Below, in pieces: positions 1 through 11,354 of a stretch of 34,620 bases of DNA; the first letter of the stretch is position 1; each line of letters starts with the position of its first letter. Source of the stretch: Apostichopus parvimensis (Eukaryota; Echinodermata; Holothuroidea; Aspidochirotida; Stichopodidae); NCBI GenBank assembly GCA_000934455.1, contig KN885231.1, positions 45,479 to 80,098 on the forward strand, given 5' to 3'. The position numbers were made by a program, and so were the translations under genes. Under the pieces are notes generated by a model. The model was given only the letters and a program-made list of their open reading frames with translations. It did not search any database and was not told the DNA's origin.

Positions 1-167
1 CTATGAATTTAACTTACAAGAGCTCTATATGCAGGGAGATTATCTGCTCCAATAAGTTAACAAATGTTCGTATTTATCAATAGAAAAAGAATATTTATTG
101 ATAAGTAACGGGTAATGTTGAATGTTACAATTTTTTATTGAAATTACCATACGTTTCTCTCACACAG

Positions 168-276
168 AACGTTCCCTTTCAATGGATGCCCCCAGAGTTT
201 CTCTTTCTGAGAAAGATTTCTTCAGCAGGAGATATCTGGTCCTTTGGTGTTCTCCTCTGGGAGATTTTTAGTTACG
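168..276 (+). CDS. Protein tyrosine kinase, exon with P+1 loop and DxWSFG motif (partial gene)
   Basis: This exon encodes the start of the C-lobe of a tyrosine kinase catalytic domain, which transfers phosphate from ATP to tyrosines on partner proteins. It reads NVPFQWMPPEFL and then GDIWSFGVLLWEIFSYG. The first matches the P+1 loop and the APE-type motif (here PPE, as in Trk, ROR, MuSK and ALK kinases). The second matches subdomain IX with its invariant Asp. The acceptor is ctctcacacag just before 168. The donor is gtaagc at 277, leaving phase 1. The ATG at 138 lies in the intron and is not the start. Catalytic-loop and nucleotide-binding exons must lie left of the window, so the subfamily and any ectodomain cannot be judged. 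WSFGVLLWEIFSYG strongly favours tyrosine over Ser/Thr kinase. Confidence 0.9.
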
Positions 277-552
277 GTAAGCGCATTTTACTAATACAAT
301 TGAATATTGTGGCCCACATGCGACTGGCTTACAAGCAAAGCTTCATTCCTGTATTTTCTATGTACATTTATTTCGCACAACTGGCTGATAGAAAATGATA
401 TGCTTTTATTGTTCTGTGGTTTAACAACAGTGCAAAGGCGCATATATTTTATTCTCTATATGTAATGTAAACATTTAATAACCAATTTGTTTTATTTTAT
501 TTGAACTGTTATTGTATTTTCACAAGATGTTAAATTATTTACCGCTCTGTAG

Positions 553-649
553 GATTGGAGCCGTACAAAGGGAAAACCAGTGCTGATGTCGAAAAGAGTC
601 TTCGTGCAGAACAGCAGCTCCTCCTGCCCGATAACTGTCCAGGAGCCAT
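553..649 (+). CDS. Protein tyrosine kinase, second visible exon (alpha-G region)
   Basis: This exon continues the kinase after a 276-base intron. Its acceptor is ctctgtag and its donor is gtaaga at 650. Joined in phase 1, it opens with G-LEPYKGK, the usual PY motif after the subdomain IX helix. It continues to LLLPDNCPGA, the tyrosine-kinase pattern 'rL..P..CP' that leads into the final helix. It leaves in phase 2, matching the next exon exactly. The reading frame is uninterrupted across both junctions, which supports a live gene. The minus-strand ORF covering this stretch is an antisense shadow. Confidence 0.88.
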
Positions 650-748
650 GTAAGAAAACTGTTTTTGTACTTCTTGTTACTATGCTTTCTCTTATAACCC
701 TATTTATGTTTTTCATGTTTACATTGGCTCCATTTGCTTTCATCTTAG

Positions 749-848
749 CTGGCAGGTGATGATAACTTGTTGGGAACAGGATGCAGAAAATAGACCTAAA
801 ATTGATGACGTCACATCTAAGCTGGCTGAAATGTACAATGAGGAAAAG
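749..848 (+). CDS. Protein tyrosine kinase, third visible exon (subdomain XI, CW...RP)
   Basis: After a short 99-base intron (acceptor catcttag, donor gtagga at 849) this exon reads WQVMITCWEQDAENRPKIDD and then a helix ending LAEMYNEEK. This is the hallmark kinase C-terminus: M..CW followed by the invariant Arg in ENRP and the closing helix. The exon enters in phase 2 and leaves in phase 0. The catalytic domain is complete here, so little cytoplasmic tail remains. Confidence 0.9.
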
Positions 849-1132
849 GTAGGACCAATACAGGAATAACTTGATGATTGATGTTAAATACATTTTGCGT
901 GTTCCGAAGAGGACTTGTAAATCGATTAAATTGTAACCAAAATTTGACTTTTTGAAAGTTAAACAAAGCTTTCTTATCCCTTTTGTAAAACAAATTGCGC
1001 GTATTCCCATTAAGTGATGTATATTCTGCAACGAACATTGTTTGAATACATAATATTTGAAATATTACCTATATTAAATACCACTGTGGCTCAGTAAATC
1101 AACTTCATCGACTGTCTAACTTTTTGTCAAAG

Positions 1133-1153
1133 GTATATCAGGAAATCCCATAG
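1133..1153 (+). CDS. Probable short terminal exon of the tyrosine kinase gene
   Basis: A phase-0 exon starting after tttttgtcaaag would read VYQEIP and then TAG, ending the protein six residues after the kinase helix. A second usable AG (gtatatcag, ending at 1141) would give EIP-stop instead. Both share the same frame and stop. The candidate rests on a pyrimidine-containing acceptor and matching phase only; a longer final exon further downstream cannot be excluded. Confidence 0.5.
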   Translation, partial: VYQEIP

Positions 1154-2475
1154 GAAGACCTTTCATAGACACAATCATTCATCGCCGAAAATCAAGTTTG
1201 CATGAAACGTATGGAAACATTATTCGACGGAAGACTGCAGACAGGAAATATTAGTATCTATTTACTTAAATTGATATTTTTTTTATTGTTTTACTTCCTT
1301 ATATTAATGTATACATTGTTTTACAGTGTCCATATTTGCAAGAATATGTTTTAATATAGTTTCCATTAAGGTAAATATTTCATAGAAGCAAAGTTTGGTA
1401 CGTGGAATATGCAAATTCTTTTAATATTGAATTTTAATAGAAAGCGACTAATGCTATCAATTTATGTAGTGATATATCTGTTAAAAGCAAATATGATGAA
1501 AGAATATGTTCTATTGTAAAATAAGTGATGTGAAACGATAAGGCCAAACTCTGATTTTAATTATTACATCATATTATAAAGTTTGTCAGTTAGTACAATT
1601 AAATTAAGTCACATATAATGATGCTTGTTATTTATGGCAACTACATGTATGACGTTAGTTTACAACTTAAACACCCAATGTGTTGCACAGTGTTGAAACA
1701 TAAGGTCGAATATTTGCTTTCTTTCTTGCACTTGTGGTTTTTTTCTATAGAATGTAAGGCTGAATGCCACCGTTTTTTCAACCATAGTGTACTTCTTTCT
1801 TTCCATGTTAAACACACATGGGTAGCAAACCAATTAAGCTGGTATCGAAACCAGACATTGGGATCGTTAAGCTGTTCTTATGCACGAGAGTACCGGTACT
1901 GATTGGGAGATAACCCGAACGTTGATCAAAGTCGACTAATCGTTACAAATTTAATTTAAATGTTTGTTTTATTGGTATACTTGTTTTATAGCAGTTAGTA
2001 GCTCATTTTACTCGTATCAAAACAGATAAGCCTCGAAGACTTATCATAAACAAGTTGACGACATGAACTTCATTACCTTCAATATGATACGAAAAGATAA
2101 ATATTCCCATAGCCATAATGCTGTGTTACTTTGCATTATAACAATGAGTTTTAAAGTTATTTGAACATGTTTGTGTTTCAGAAATCATATACACAATGTG
2201 AATTTAATATAAACGGTTACAATCCTAGAGGAATCATAAACCTAAGTGATCATTTCTCTGTTACATATAGAAAGTAAAATTTTGTTTTGTTGAGTGGTGG
2301 ATGATTTTGTTCGTGGTTTATCAATAAATCAGGCTTTACTCATCTGTTTTCTTAACATCCATCATGTCAAATTCTATACAATGTATGATGTTACAAATTC
2401 CGTGATGAAATTGTTTGCACCATTTCAATCCTTAAAAATTGAATAAAACTAAACTCAAATTTGTTTTATTTCTGT
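1154..2475 (+). other. Likely 3' UTR of the kinase gene with polyadenylation signals
   Basis: No further kinase sequence or convincing exon follows the stop at 1151. The first AATAAA hexamers downstream are at 2323-2328 and 2442-2447. The second is followed by a T/GT-rich stretch (2461-2476) of the kind that binds cleavage-stimulation factor. A 3' UTR of about 1.3 kb is therefore plausible. The open frame at 1618-1902 in this stretch has no recognisable domain and is probably chance. Confidence 0.35.
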
Positions 2476-5400
2476 GAAGCCGACAGTCAGCAGCAAAGCA
2501 GTTCAGACAACTTGAACTACAACTTTATATCCTTTACTCTTCTTACTTAATGGTTTCTAAGTTTACGGTATATGAACATTAATTTAAGTATAATTTTTTT
2601 TTCACATAGCCACATATTTCATTTGGTGTATGCGATAACTAACGAAGTATACATAGCAATAATCATAATACGACAACGACAAATTATATATAGTTATAGT
2701 TGTACCGAGTGAGTAATAATAACCGTTGTGTAGAAATTCAAGCACGATTTCTTCCCTTTGTGAGAATCTTTTTATGCAATCAAAACGATTGTCAGTTTTC
2801 TGTTTGACCTCACAAACCTTAAACTACATGCTACCTATATGAAAGGAAAAACATTAAATCTCTTCTTTATAGCCTAATCAACTAGTGATTTACTGGAAAG
2901 CTCTAGTACTTTAAATATTCTCAGAATAATCTGCAGCACGGAAAACATCTTCAGGCAATTTAAACATAACATCTGCGTCAGTCCAAATGATCTGATGTTA
3001 TGATTACTTTTCTCAGATAGTGTGTATTCGAATATTGATGATTTATTTGTTTCAACACATAGTAATACAAGGTGAACAAGACAATATAACTGAAAATAAG
3101 TAAAATATGTGAAAGGAAGTAAACTAAGAAACCCTTGTGGGCTTAATCGAATAGAGTACCCCCAGCAAAGAAAATAGAAAACCTAAACACCTACTTTGTA
3201 CGGTTTAGAACAGGTACTCTGATTCATTACCGGATGGTTACACATCCATTCATAACGTGAAAGAGAACGCAATCCCTACATCCAACATTGCCCTTTGTCG
3301 TAGAGATACTTGTTAAAGACAAACTCCAAAAGTAGCAAAGAAAAATCCCTCTTCGTTAAGTAGATTTATTTTTGTAATATTATTCAAGACTGACAACTTG
3401 AGCAAAACTTACAAATAACATTTTTGAGAAACATTTTTGGAATATTATGGCTTCATTCGTTGAATTGAAATCATGAAGTTCATATCACGCCACAATAAAC
3501 CGGCACCAGCGTTATATTTGTTTATCGTCATAATGGCTATTCATGCAAAATAACAAATGGCTCTGCAACATGAAACATAGGTCTCCCAAACGGATTGAGA
3601 TTATTCTGATATATCTGGGGAACTTGCTAAGTAAGAGCTCTGTATCGCATAAGCTTTGTGCGATGTTAATGTACGTAAGACACATTCTAAGTTTATTGTG
3701 ACATAACGTGTTAGATTTTGATAGAGGATATTGTAAGTGAATGCCGCTGTGATCTAATCACAGATACGCAAACGTTTCTTATATATTTTAAATTTCAAAT
3801 CATTCCTCAAACCATACTGTAGGCATAACCTGGTAAACAGTCTAACACGTACTATGATGGTGATGTTTTGTGTCAATCGGCAATACCATCGTACACATAG
3901 GTTAACATGTTTTATATAGTTCCTTATGTGTTCAAATATGACGTTACACACTGAATTCCTAAATCTAAACAAGACTCAAATGGAATCAAAAGAACCATAC
4001 AGTTTTTTTTTTGAAGCCAACGTAAGGCCTTACAATTACATACGAGTATCAGTACATACAAACGTACTAAAACATATACCTCAATGTGTTAGTAGTTGTA
4101 GGTAAAAGACACTAGTTTACACTTATTTCATTCATTTAGTTGCTAATTACATGTTAATCAAACTTCCATGACGTAATATTATTGGTCCCAAGATTATCCT
4201 GTATTTATTGACGTTTGTAGTAACTGTTACGTAACAAAATTTGGTTGGATATATAGTTGTCACTTATAAAGTAGGATAAGTTTAACACTGTTACCGACAT
4301 TTATATTAATTACTTTCAGGCTCTTTCACAACCGCCAGTAATTTTACATCATAACATGTAACAAACACTAACGTACAGTTCTTATTCGTATTTCAACGGC
4401 ATCGTTTGTGCTTCTTTAGGCCTGTACTTACTGTATGAAATATACTATGCATATACGCATATGAATGATAACGTATAACGGTCACGCGCATCTCTATCAT
4501 AATAAAACGTACTTGTGGCTTTTGAAAAACGATAGGTTCCTGGGTATTTGAAAAAAAAACCATTCCAACAGTATATTTGCATAGAGAGTCGTCTGTTTTT
4601 AACCTTTAAACTGTTTATCAATTGTAACGATGCACCAGTGTTTGTCTTACGGGTGTCGCAAACATCTTTGACTAGGTGTGGGCGGTATTTTATACACAAT
4701 AACCTTACCTTATCGTATTAGTATAGGTAACTTAGTTATGATGCCTTGACAAATGCTACTGTTTCTGTTTTATGTTCGGTATGTTGTCCTTGACGTAGCA
4801 ACGTGGCTCTAGTCATTATGCGACCCGCATGTCATATGATACATAACATAATTGCGTCACCACCCGGCTGACATCAGGAAATTACAAATGACACAGCTTA
4901 ATTGGTGTAGGACAGGTGTAATATATGAGAAAGCAAAACACTTATGCAACAATGTAAATTCTGATGCAAATATTATTTCGGAAATTACAGCATTTCCAAT
5001 CCATTCTGGGGTGAAGCATTAATAAACAAAAAACAATGGCCTTCCTTCTCAAAAGCATGATTACTGTCAAACACATGAAGTGACCGCTTTTATCAATTTC
5101 TCAATTCCATATACATATTTATAGGTTGATATTAATATTTCACACGGTTCTGTGTATACCATGATGCTGATTCAAAGTCATGAAACTATTCTAAAGTTTC
5201 TGGCGTTGTGCTTGACATTCTTAGTATGAAGAAAATGAAGAACTATCATCAATTTAATTTACGTCACTAAGAGCAAAAATGAACGTAAAAAAAATAAATT
5301 AGTTGAGAAACTTTGTATAACAATAACAAACAAACATATGGATGTTCTTTTACTTAAAAATTGGTATGTAAATATCATACTCAAAACGTAGCAAACATTT

Positions 5401-8400
5401 GTAGATATATGTGTTAATAGTCAGGCAGATAATCTGTTAGCCAGGAAAATATTCAATCAGTGTCACTCCGTTAAATCTCAAAACAGGAAAGATATGGATT
5501 TAAACTACCTTAAAGATATTATTATTATTATTGTAACCTACAATGTTATGTTCTTGCATTTATGTCACATGCATCACCATTTCAGCAAACGAACCATCAA
5601 CAAGCATAATAAGTCCATTGTGATTTCCGAGGCGAATATAACCAGTGACGTGCACAGTGTTATATTATTCAGTCTAGTATGTATTGATGTTTTGGGGTGG
5701 GGGGGGGTCTGTATAAATCCCCTAACTGATTGAGTGTATGACAGTAGCTGGTGTAGAGGCCCTCCTTAGCTTAGACGTCAAGTTGTGCATTCTGGGGCAT
5801 TGGATATGAGAAGTACTACTACCTCTACATATTTCTAGACAACAAACTGGGCTAATAAATTGAATTTGGGTGCGGTTGAAAAACGGGTGTATTCAACTTA
5901 AACTACAAATACCTCTCCGTTTGATTCGACACATGAGCGTTTTTTGAATCTTGACAAGTGTTATAAAACTTCCACATCGCATGTAAAGAAATCCACGATT
6001 GTAGATGAAAAATTAACAATGGGCACTCGTCATGGGTTGATTTGGTAGAATACTTATAGCTTTTCATAATTAAAACCCTCGACATAGTCACAAACTGCTA
6101 TACATGCGAAATTATCAATATGCAAAATTGAAGCCATTATATTACAAAACAATCGTTGCAAAACTTTACAAAAAAATGTCTGCATTGTTTCTAAAATTAA
6201 ATGTCTTTGCCCAACAAAAACATGTAGAAGAGAAGTTGGCGTTACGTTTCCTCTCCATAAAATTGACAGTCATTTCTTTTGGTAAACAAAACATGATGGT
6301 ACTGATGTCTTTTTTTATAATCACAGTGTCATTGAATATCCTAAACACATGTTGTATAGAACGAGCTGCAGAACAATCGTGCAACGATTGAAAACACATC
6401 CATATTGATTTTCGGCCGCAGTTAGGAAATTGTTTTTAGTTAATGTGGAGAGAGAGAGAGTGGAAGGGGGCGAATTTTGACATTTATTATATAATTCGAC
6501 CAACATGCTTTTCGAATTTGAAGGTAAGTTTACAATATATAACATTACAGGTAATGCCATACGTCAAATATGAACTAGAAACAGTATACTTACTCCAATA
6601 CCGTATGCATATACATGTTATATCCTACTTAACCAACAACTACAAACAACAGGACAGCTCAAAGGAACCACATTACACTTTTTGGATTAAAGCTTTTTGA
6701 GAAAATTCCCCAACTTTAACGACAGGACATGAATATCAAACATGTTTTTCAACTACCAGGCCCACAGACTCTTACACCGAGAATAAAACTGTATAACCAC
6801 TCGAAAAGTTAACATGTTCGACACTACCTTACATCATGGATTCTGGCTTAATTAAATACAACAAAATAAATAGGTCAATGTAGCAATTTACTAATGCGAA
6901 ACAAACCCCAAAACACAGGGTGCTTGTTTCTTTGGTTTTTTTCTGGTGTAATACATGACTATTCAGGGTTCCTGTCTTTCAAGTTTTTCACAGATATCAT
7001 ACAAATGTAAGGTGAAAACAACGAACAGTCAAATATAGTTAAATATGACTTGTGAAATTGCAATTATTCCTATTTTTTAGTACCTCCTACGGAAATCGGT
7101 AGCAACAAGACACAGGAATTCGTCATGGTTAGAACACCATATCAGCTTCATTTGTATTTACCTGTAACTACATCACACACTGATTTGCATTTAACATGGT
7201 ATCCTTCCTTCGGTATGCCTTATGTTGCATACCCACTGGTAGTAACACTGACTAGTGGATAACGTCTATGTTCCAGCGAGGAGATTAATCTGCATTGCAG
7301 TTTTGTAAGTGAATATGTCATGCAAGCACAAATCAATAGCCAGCTACTCTGATGTTTGACAGATATCTTTGTGTCCCTCAAATAATTTTTGTGCACTTGA
7401 CTTACCGTTTCAAGTTAAACTAGGCTTTATTGACGGTTACTGTGTGCTGTTGTGCTATTTTAATTGCCCTTATGTGTATTGTTAGCTTACTTGTGTCAAA
7501 TTCATTGTAATAAATATAGCTATGAACTGTTAGTAACTCTTAGCCTGTAGACACTTTCTAGCATATATTAATCCCTGTGCTAACTACATTATTTGCAGAT
7601 ATATCTGAATCGTTCTGGATGTAGACAATACTAATAATAGCTGCAGGATAGTAACATTAACTTTTAACTGTGTTGAAATGGCTTTAATGACTGAATATTA
7701 ATATTAATTCTTCAACATTGGTGGTTACAGTAAGAGTTATAGTAAATTGTGTGTGTGAAAAAATATCTACCCTATAAAGTCGTTGTTGTTTGCAATTACA
7801 GATATCTTCAATGAACTCATCTAAAGAGTTAAAATAGCAAACAGTTAAAATATACAAAAGAAAGACAGAATGATGTAGCTTTTGCGCAAAAACGATATGA
7901 ATTTGTCTACACTCGGAAATAAGTAATTATTAGTTATGGTAGATACTTGCCTTAGCATGCTCACATCTGTTAACGATCGACCACACTTGTCTGATTCACA
8001 TACACGTACAAATGGATACCGTATGACATTGCTAACGAAGAGCAGGTAAGTTAAGTATCATTTTTTTTTACAATTGAGGGATTTTCAACTATTCATAGCT
8101 TGACAAGACTGGTTTTGCTTTTGGATTACGTAAGTATGTAACAAAGTGCCTGTTTAGTGTCAGAGTTTAGTGACAAATAATAGTCTTAGCAAAAAATTGG
8201 AAGAAGTTGAATCAAGTTTACATTTCAATACAGATTATAGACAATTCCTAAGATTAACAAGGTACCATCTATCTTTAAAACTGAATCTAAAAGAGAGGGT
8301 AGTCAGAGCAATCTCAGTATTATGAAAATAATGCTATCCTTCAAAAACGGGGAAAGATACTAGTTAGCAAGACTAGGACTGTTTTCTGTCACGACATTCT

Positions 8401-8640
8401 TAGTATACGTTCACTTTTTGTTGTCTTTTTCTTGAACATGTATTGCAAATTAAGCAAAGCTAAATAAAGTTGTATTCTTTTACATTTTTAAATCATTGCT
8501 ATCCTTAATTTATTAATTACGCTATTTAAATAATTAAACTCTATAACCTGTCAACCCTAAATTAAATTCTACGATTTCATCACGTCTCTCTCTATTTCAG
8601 CTATGAGCTTTAATGAAATGCGTATGAATGAAGCTGTATT
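2476..8640. other. Long intergenic or intronic stretch without recognisable genes
   Basis: Both strands show only short, compositionally ordinary ORFs with no motif I recognise. Visible simple sequence includes a G9 run at 5699-5707 and a GA dinucleotide run at about 6445-6458. I see no splice-linked series of frames, RNA gene or transposon protein here. Confidence 0.4.
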
Positions 8641-8661
8641 AATGTATAAACTTGAACGAAA

Positions 8662-8970
8662 ATGAATTGCCACATCGAGAGCAAAACAATTAATACAATG
8701 ACTGCGGTTGGTTTGGATTTCCCAGACTATCTAGCAGCTCTATATGCACGACCCTTAACGAATAGTGCACGACCGTTAACGAATAGTGAGGCAAAAGGAA
8801 GTTTAATTTCGGGATTGGGTGGGTTGGAGAAAAGAGGAGGTGCACATACTTCGAGGGACAGTGGAACAAGTGACTTTGAAATGAGGGGTAAACCAGAAAG
8901 TTACAACACAATTTTCCAACAAAAAAGATCTTCTCTGCATTCCTTACCACAAATTCCGAAAATTGTTTGA
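8662..8970 (+). other. Unassigned 102-codon ORF with an internal 21-bp duplication
   Basis: An open frame begins MNCHIESK and contains the repeated heptapeptide ARPLTNS, followed by a Gly/Arg/Ser-rich stretch. I recognise no domain, signal peptide or membrane segment. A pyrimidine-rich tract ending tatttcag lies about 60 bases upstream (near 8600), so the ORF could overlap an internal exon, but no partner exon is visible. Chance is the most likely explanation. Confidence 0.12.
8746..8787 (+). repeat. Tandem 21-bp duplication, two copies
   Basis: The unit gcacgacccttaacgaatag+t occurs at 8746-8766 and again at 8767-8787, with one C/G difference. The unit length is a multiple of three, so it keeps the local ORF open. 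Confidence 0.85.
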
Positions 8971-8989
8971 GGGCATTTTTGATTTGCAT

Positions 8990-10285
8990 TGCACCGTTAC
9001 GTTTACAGTTAATCGGTTGATGTAAATCACTTACTTAATACCATTAGGTATAATTCCTCGTATCCTGCGTTGACATTGACTACTTCTGAAAAGTCGGATT
9101 GAACTGATACAGCTAGGAATGAAAGACATCACAAGATCCATCTCAAGAGAATTTAAAAAAAAAAAAAAAGAATTTCAGAATATGAAGCGGTGCGGTAAGA
9201 TGTTTTGTTAAAATAAATTTACATATTGGATAAAAACTAATGTTTACCATAAACTAACAATACTGAAGCTCCCATAAACCATAATGCTCTCTTTCGAATA
9301 ACTTGAAAAGAGTGAATATGCTTGACATAATCCGGAAATAACCAGAGCAAACATTCAGCTGTTCCACATACACAATCAAAGAAGTTTGTAAAAACACAAT
9401 AGTTGTTTCATAAAGCACTGATTTCTAACAAGACCGGGGTTCCCTTCTCAAGGCAAGTTGGGAGGGGGGGGGGGAGACCAGTTAAAATTAAGAGCCCTAA
9501 ACTTTCCATGAGGCAACTACGGCAGGCCTTGTGTTTACATTTAAATCCATATACACAGTTGCGTTATTCAGAGTATTCGCTGTTAAAAATATCTGTCAGT
9601 TTACAGACTTTTTAAACATAAACTTCCTGTTTTTCCTATTAACCAAACATTACTGTATTTTACAAACATTTTGTATAGCTACTATAAAAAAAAATTGTTA
9701 TATAACTTATTTTCTCTGTTTATTTAGAAAACCATTATTGAATATTTGTTTAACCAAATGTGACTGCAATCATTAATATTTGTACAGAAATAACTGTAAT
9801 TAAAAGTTACAGCTGAAAACTTTTGTTATTACAATAACATGACCGCACTCATTTTGTTTACCATAAACATGTTTTTAAAAGTTTTTTTTTCATTTCTACA
9901 GAATAAACAAATGTTTAGTATTGCAATTAGCCGTTTATAGAAAACTAGCCGATCTGACTGAACAATATATCGATGCGCTTCGGACCCTTGGTTACTCAAT
10001 TGGCCGTGTTTATTTGGTACATTAGGGCAATGCCCATGCACGGAAGATCTGGGTTATTTAAAAAGTGTGACATTAAAATGAATTTGAAACATTTAACTGT
10101 CTTCAATTGGCATTGAAATGCGCACTAAATAGACGACAAAAATCACAATTTGGCCATTTTTATTTCAAATAGGCTAACTTTGAGTAAATGTCGATAGATT
10201 CCATGATGCAGTGAGCTTGTGGGTGAGGAAATTGATTTTGTTAATAGTTGCACTGGTATTCTCCAAATGTTTTCACTCCAGCAGT
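8990..10285. other. Non-coding stretch with homopolymer runs
   Basis: No gene is recognisable. An A-run at 9155-9169 is bracketed by the direct repeat AGAATTT (9148-9154 and 9169-9175). A G11 run lies at 9464-9474. The small ORFs at 9403-9776 and 9829-10041 have no recognisable motif. Confidence 0.4.
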
Positions 10286-10289
10286 ACAG

Positions 10290-10589
10290 AGTGCAATTGG
10301 GTCAGTGACCGGAGGTCACGGTTTTAGACCCCGAGTGTAGGTATAATGCATTTGAACGCTCCCTGCCAAAATAACAGTCCACGGCCTGACATATTCGAGT
10401 CACTCCCAGATTAATGTAGTTGTCCAGTTACAGAGTTGTTGACAATTAACAATTCATAATCATGGACGTTAAATATGAATGTAAGAGACTGACTTCGATC
10501 AGCTTGCAGCCTTGATAAGCCAATGAGGCTTCTACGCGAGTTTCTGCTTGCAGCAGGATCTGATATACATACATACATACATATATCAG
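10290..10589 (+). mobile_element. tRNA-derived SINE-like element with ACAT tail
   Basis: The left end resembles the 3' half of a tRNA promoter. Positions 10300-10332 read gtcagtgaccggaggtcacg followed by GGTTTTAGACC, a pol III B-box (GGTTCGANNCC) with two mismatches. About 230 bp of unique body follows. The right end is a TACA/ACAT simple repeat (about 10565-10583), as in SINEs that end in short tandem repeats. Such elements do not code; they would be copied by a partner LINE. The A-box is weak and no target-site duplication could be fixed, so the boundaries are approximate. Confidence 0.5.
10560..10589. repeat. ACAT microsatellite inside an 8-bp inverted repeat
   Basis: CTGATATA (10560-10567) and its exact reverse complement TATATCAG (10582-10589) flank about four ACAT units. 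The block could extrude as a small hairpin. Confidence 0.8.
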
Positions 10590-11350
10590 AGTACCAATGT
10601 ACAATAAACTGTGGTAGAATACAACAGCGCACCGAACCCACACTCCGACCGCGTATGTACATACACATTACTACCTATACCATGGGTATGCAGGAGTACA
10701 CTGCATTAGCTGCACTTTTTCGTGAAAGAAGCATGACGCTAGAGAATTCTTCAATATTCTTCTGGCTAAGATGGGAAGTGGCTCTAAATATGCCACAGCC
10801 ATTGTCAAATATTTCGGGATCAGTCTGGTGGCAGTTATTTAGAGTATTTTTGGCGTAACGGCATTAGCAGACATCCGACCCTTACTTGGAAGTATCAGCT
10901 AAATCCATCAAATATCCTCTCATTTATGATTGTTCACAATGTTAATGTTCAGTATTAAAGGGTCAACAAGTAAAAGAAACATTGCCTTGAGATTAAAAGA
11001 ATGATTTTTCTTCCAGGGGGGGTATACTGATTTAGACTTCGCATCTTATGAATCCTAAGAATTCTGCGACGTGTATTCCTGTCAATAATGCAGTTGATAT
11101 TTAGAAAATTCATACCTTTTTGGGGTTTGAGCTTGATTTGTCCGAATTCAATATTTCGTGCTTGTTTTATCAAACTCTTCCTGATAACGACGATCAGCAT
11201 ATCACCTTAGCGCACGGTACTACATTAGCTACTTCTGATCTCTTGAGGTACACCTACGAGAGCCTTTTTTTCTATTTAAGTAGGCAAGAACCGAGATGAT
11301 TTTGCCATCGGTATGTGTTAACTTGGTTAAACTAATCCTTACATATTACA
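10590..11350. other. Stretch between SINE and retrotransposon, nothing recognised
   Basis: The + ORF at 10523-10858 runs out of the SINE and has no recognisable motif beyond it. The minus ORFs at 10411-10668 are shadows of the SINE. The rest is AT-rich sequence without visible structure. Confidence 0.35.
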
Positions 11351-11354
11351 ATGT

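Noticed and set aside
492..1038. Two minus-strand ORFs (179 and 73 codons) over the kinase exons
   Set aside because: They are antisense to well-supported kinase exons and introns and show no domain of their own.
10290..10345. Functional tRNA gene
   Set aside because: Only a B-box-like segment is present; no cloverleaf, anticodon stem or pol III T-run terminator is evident.
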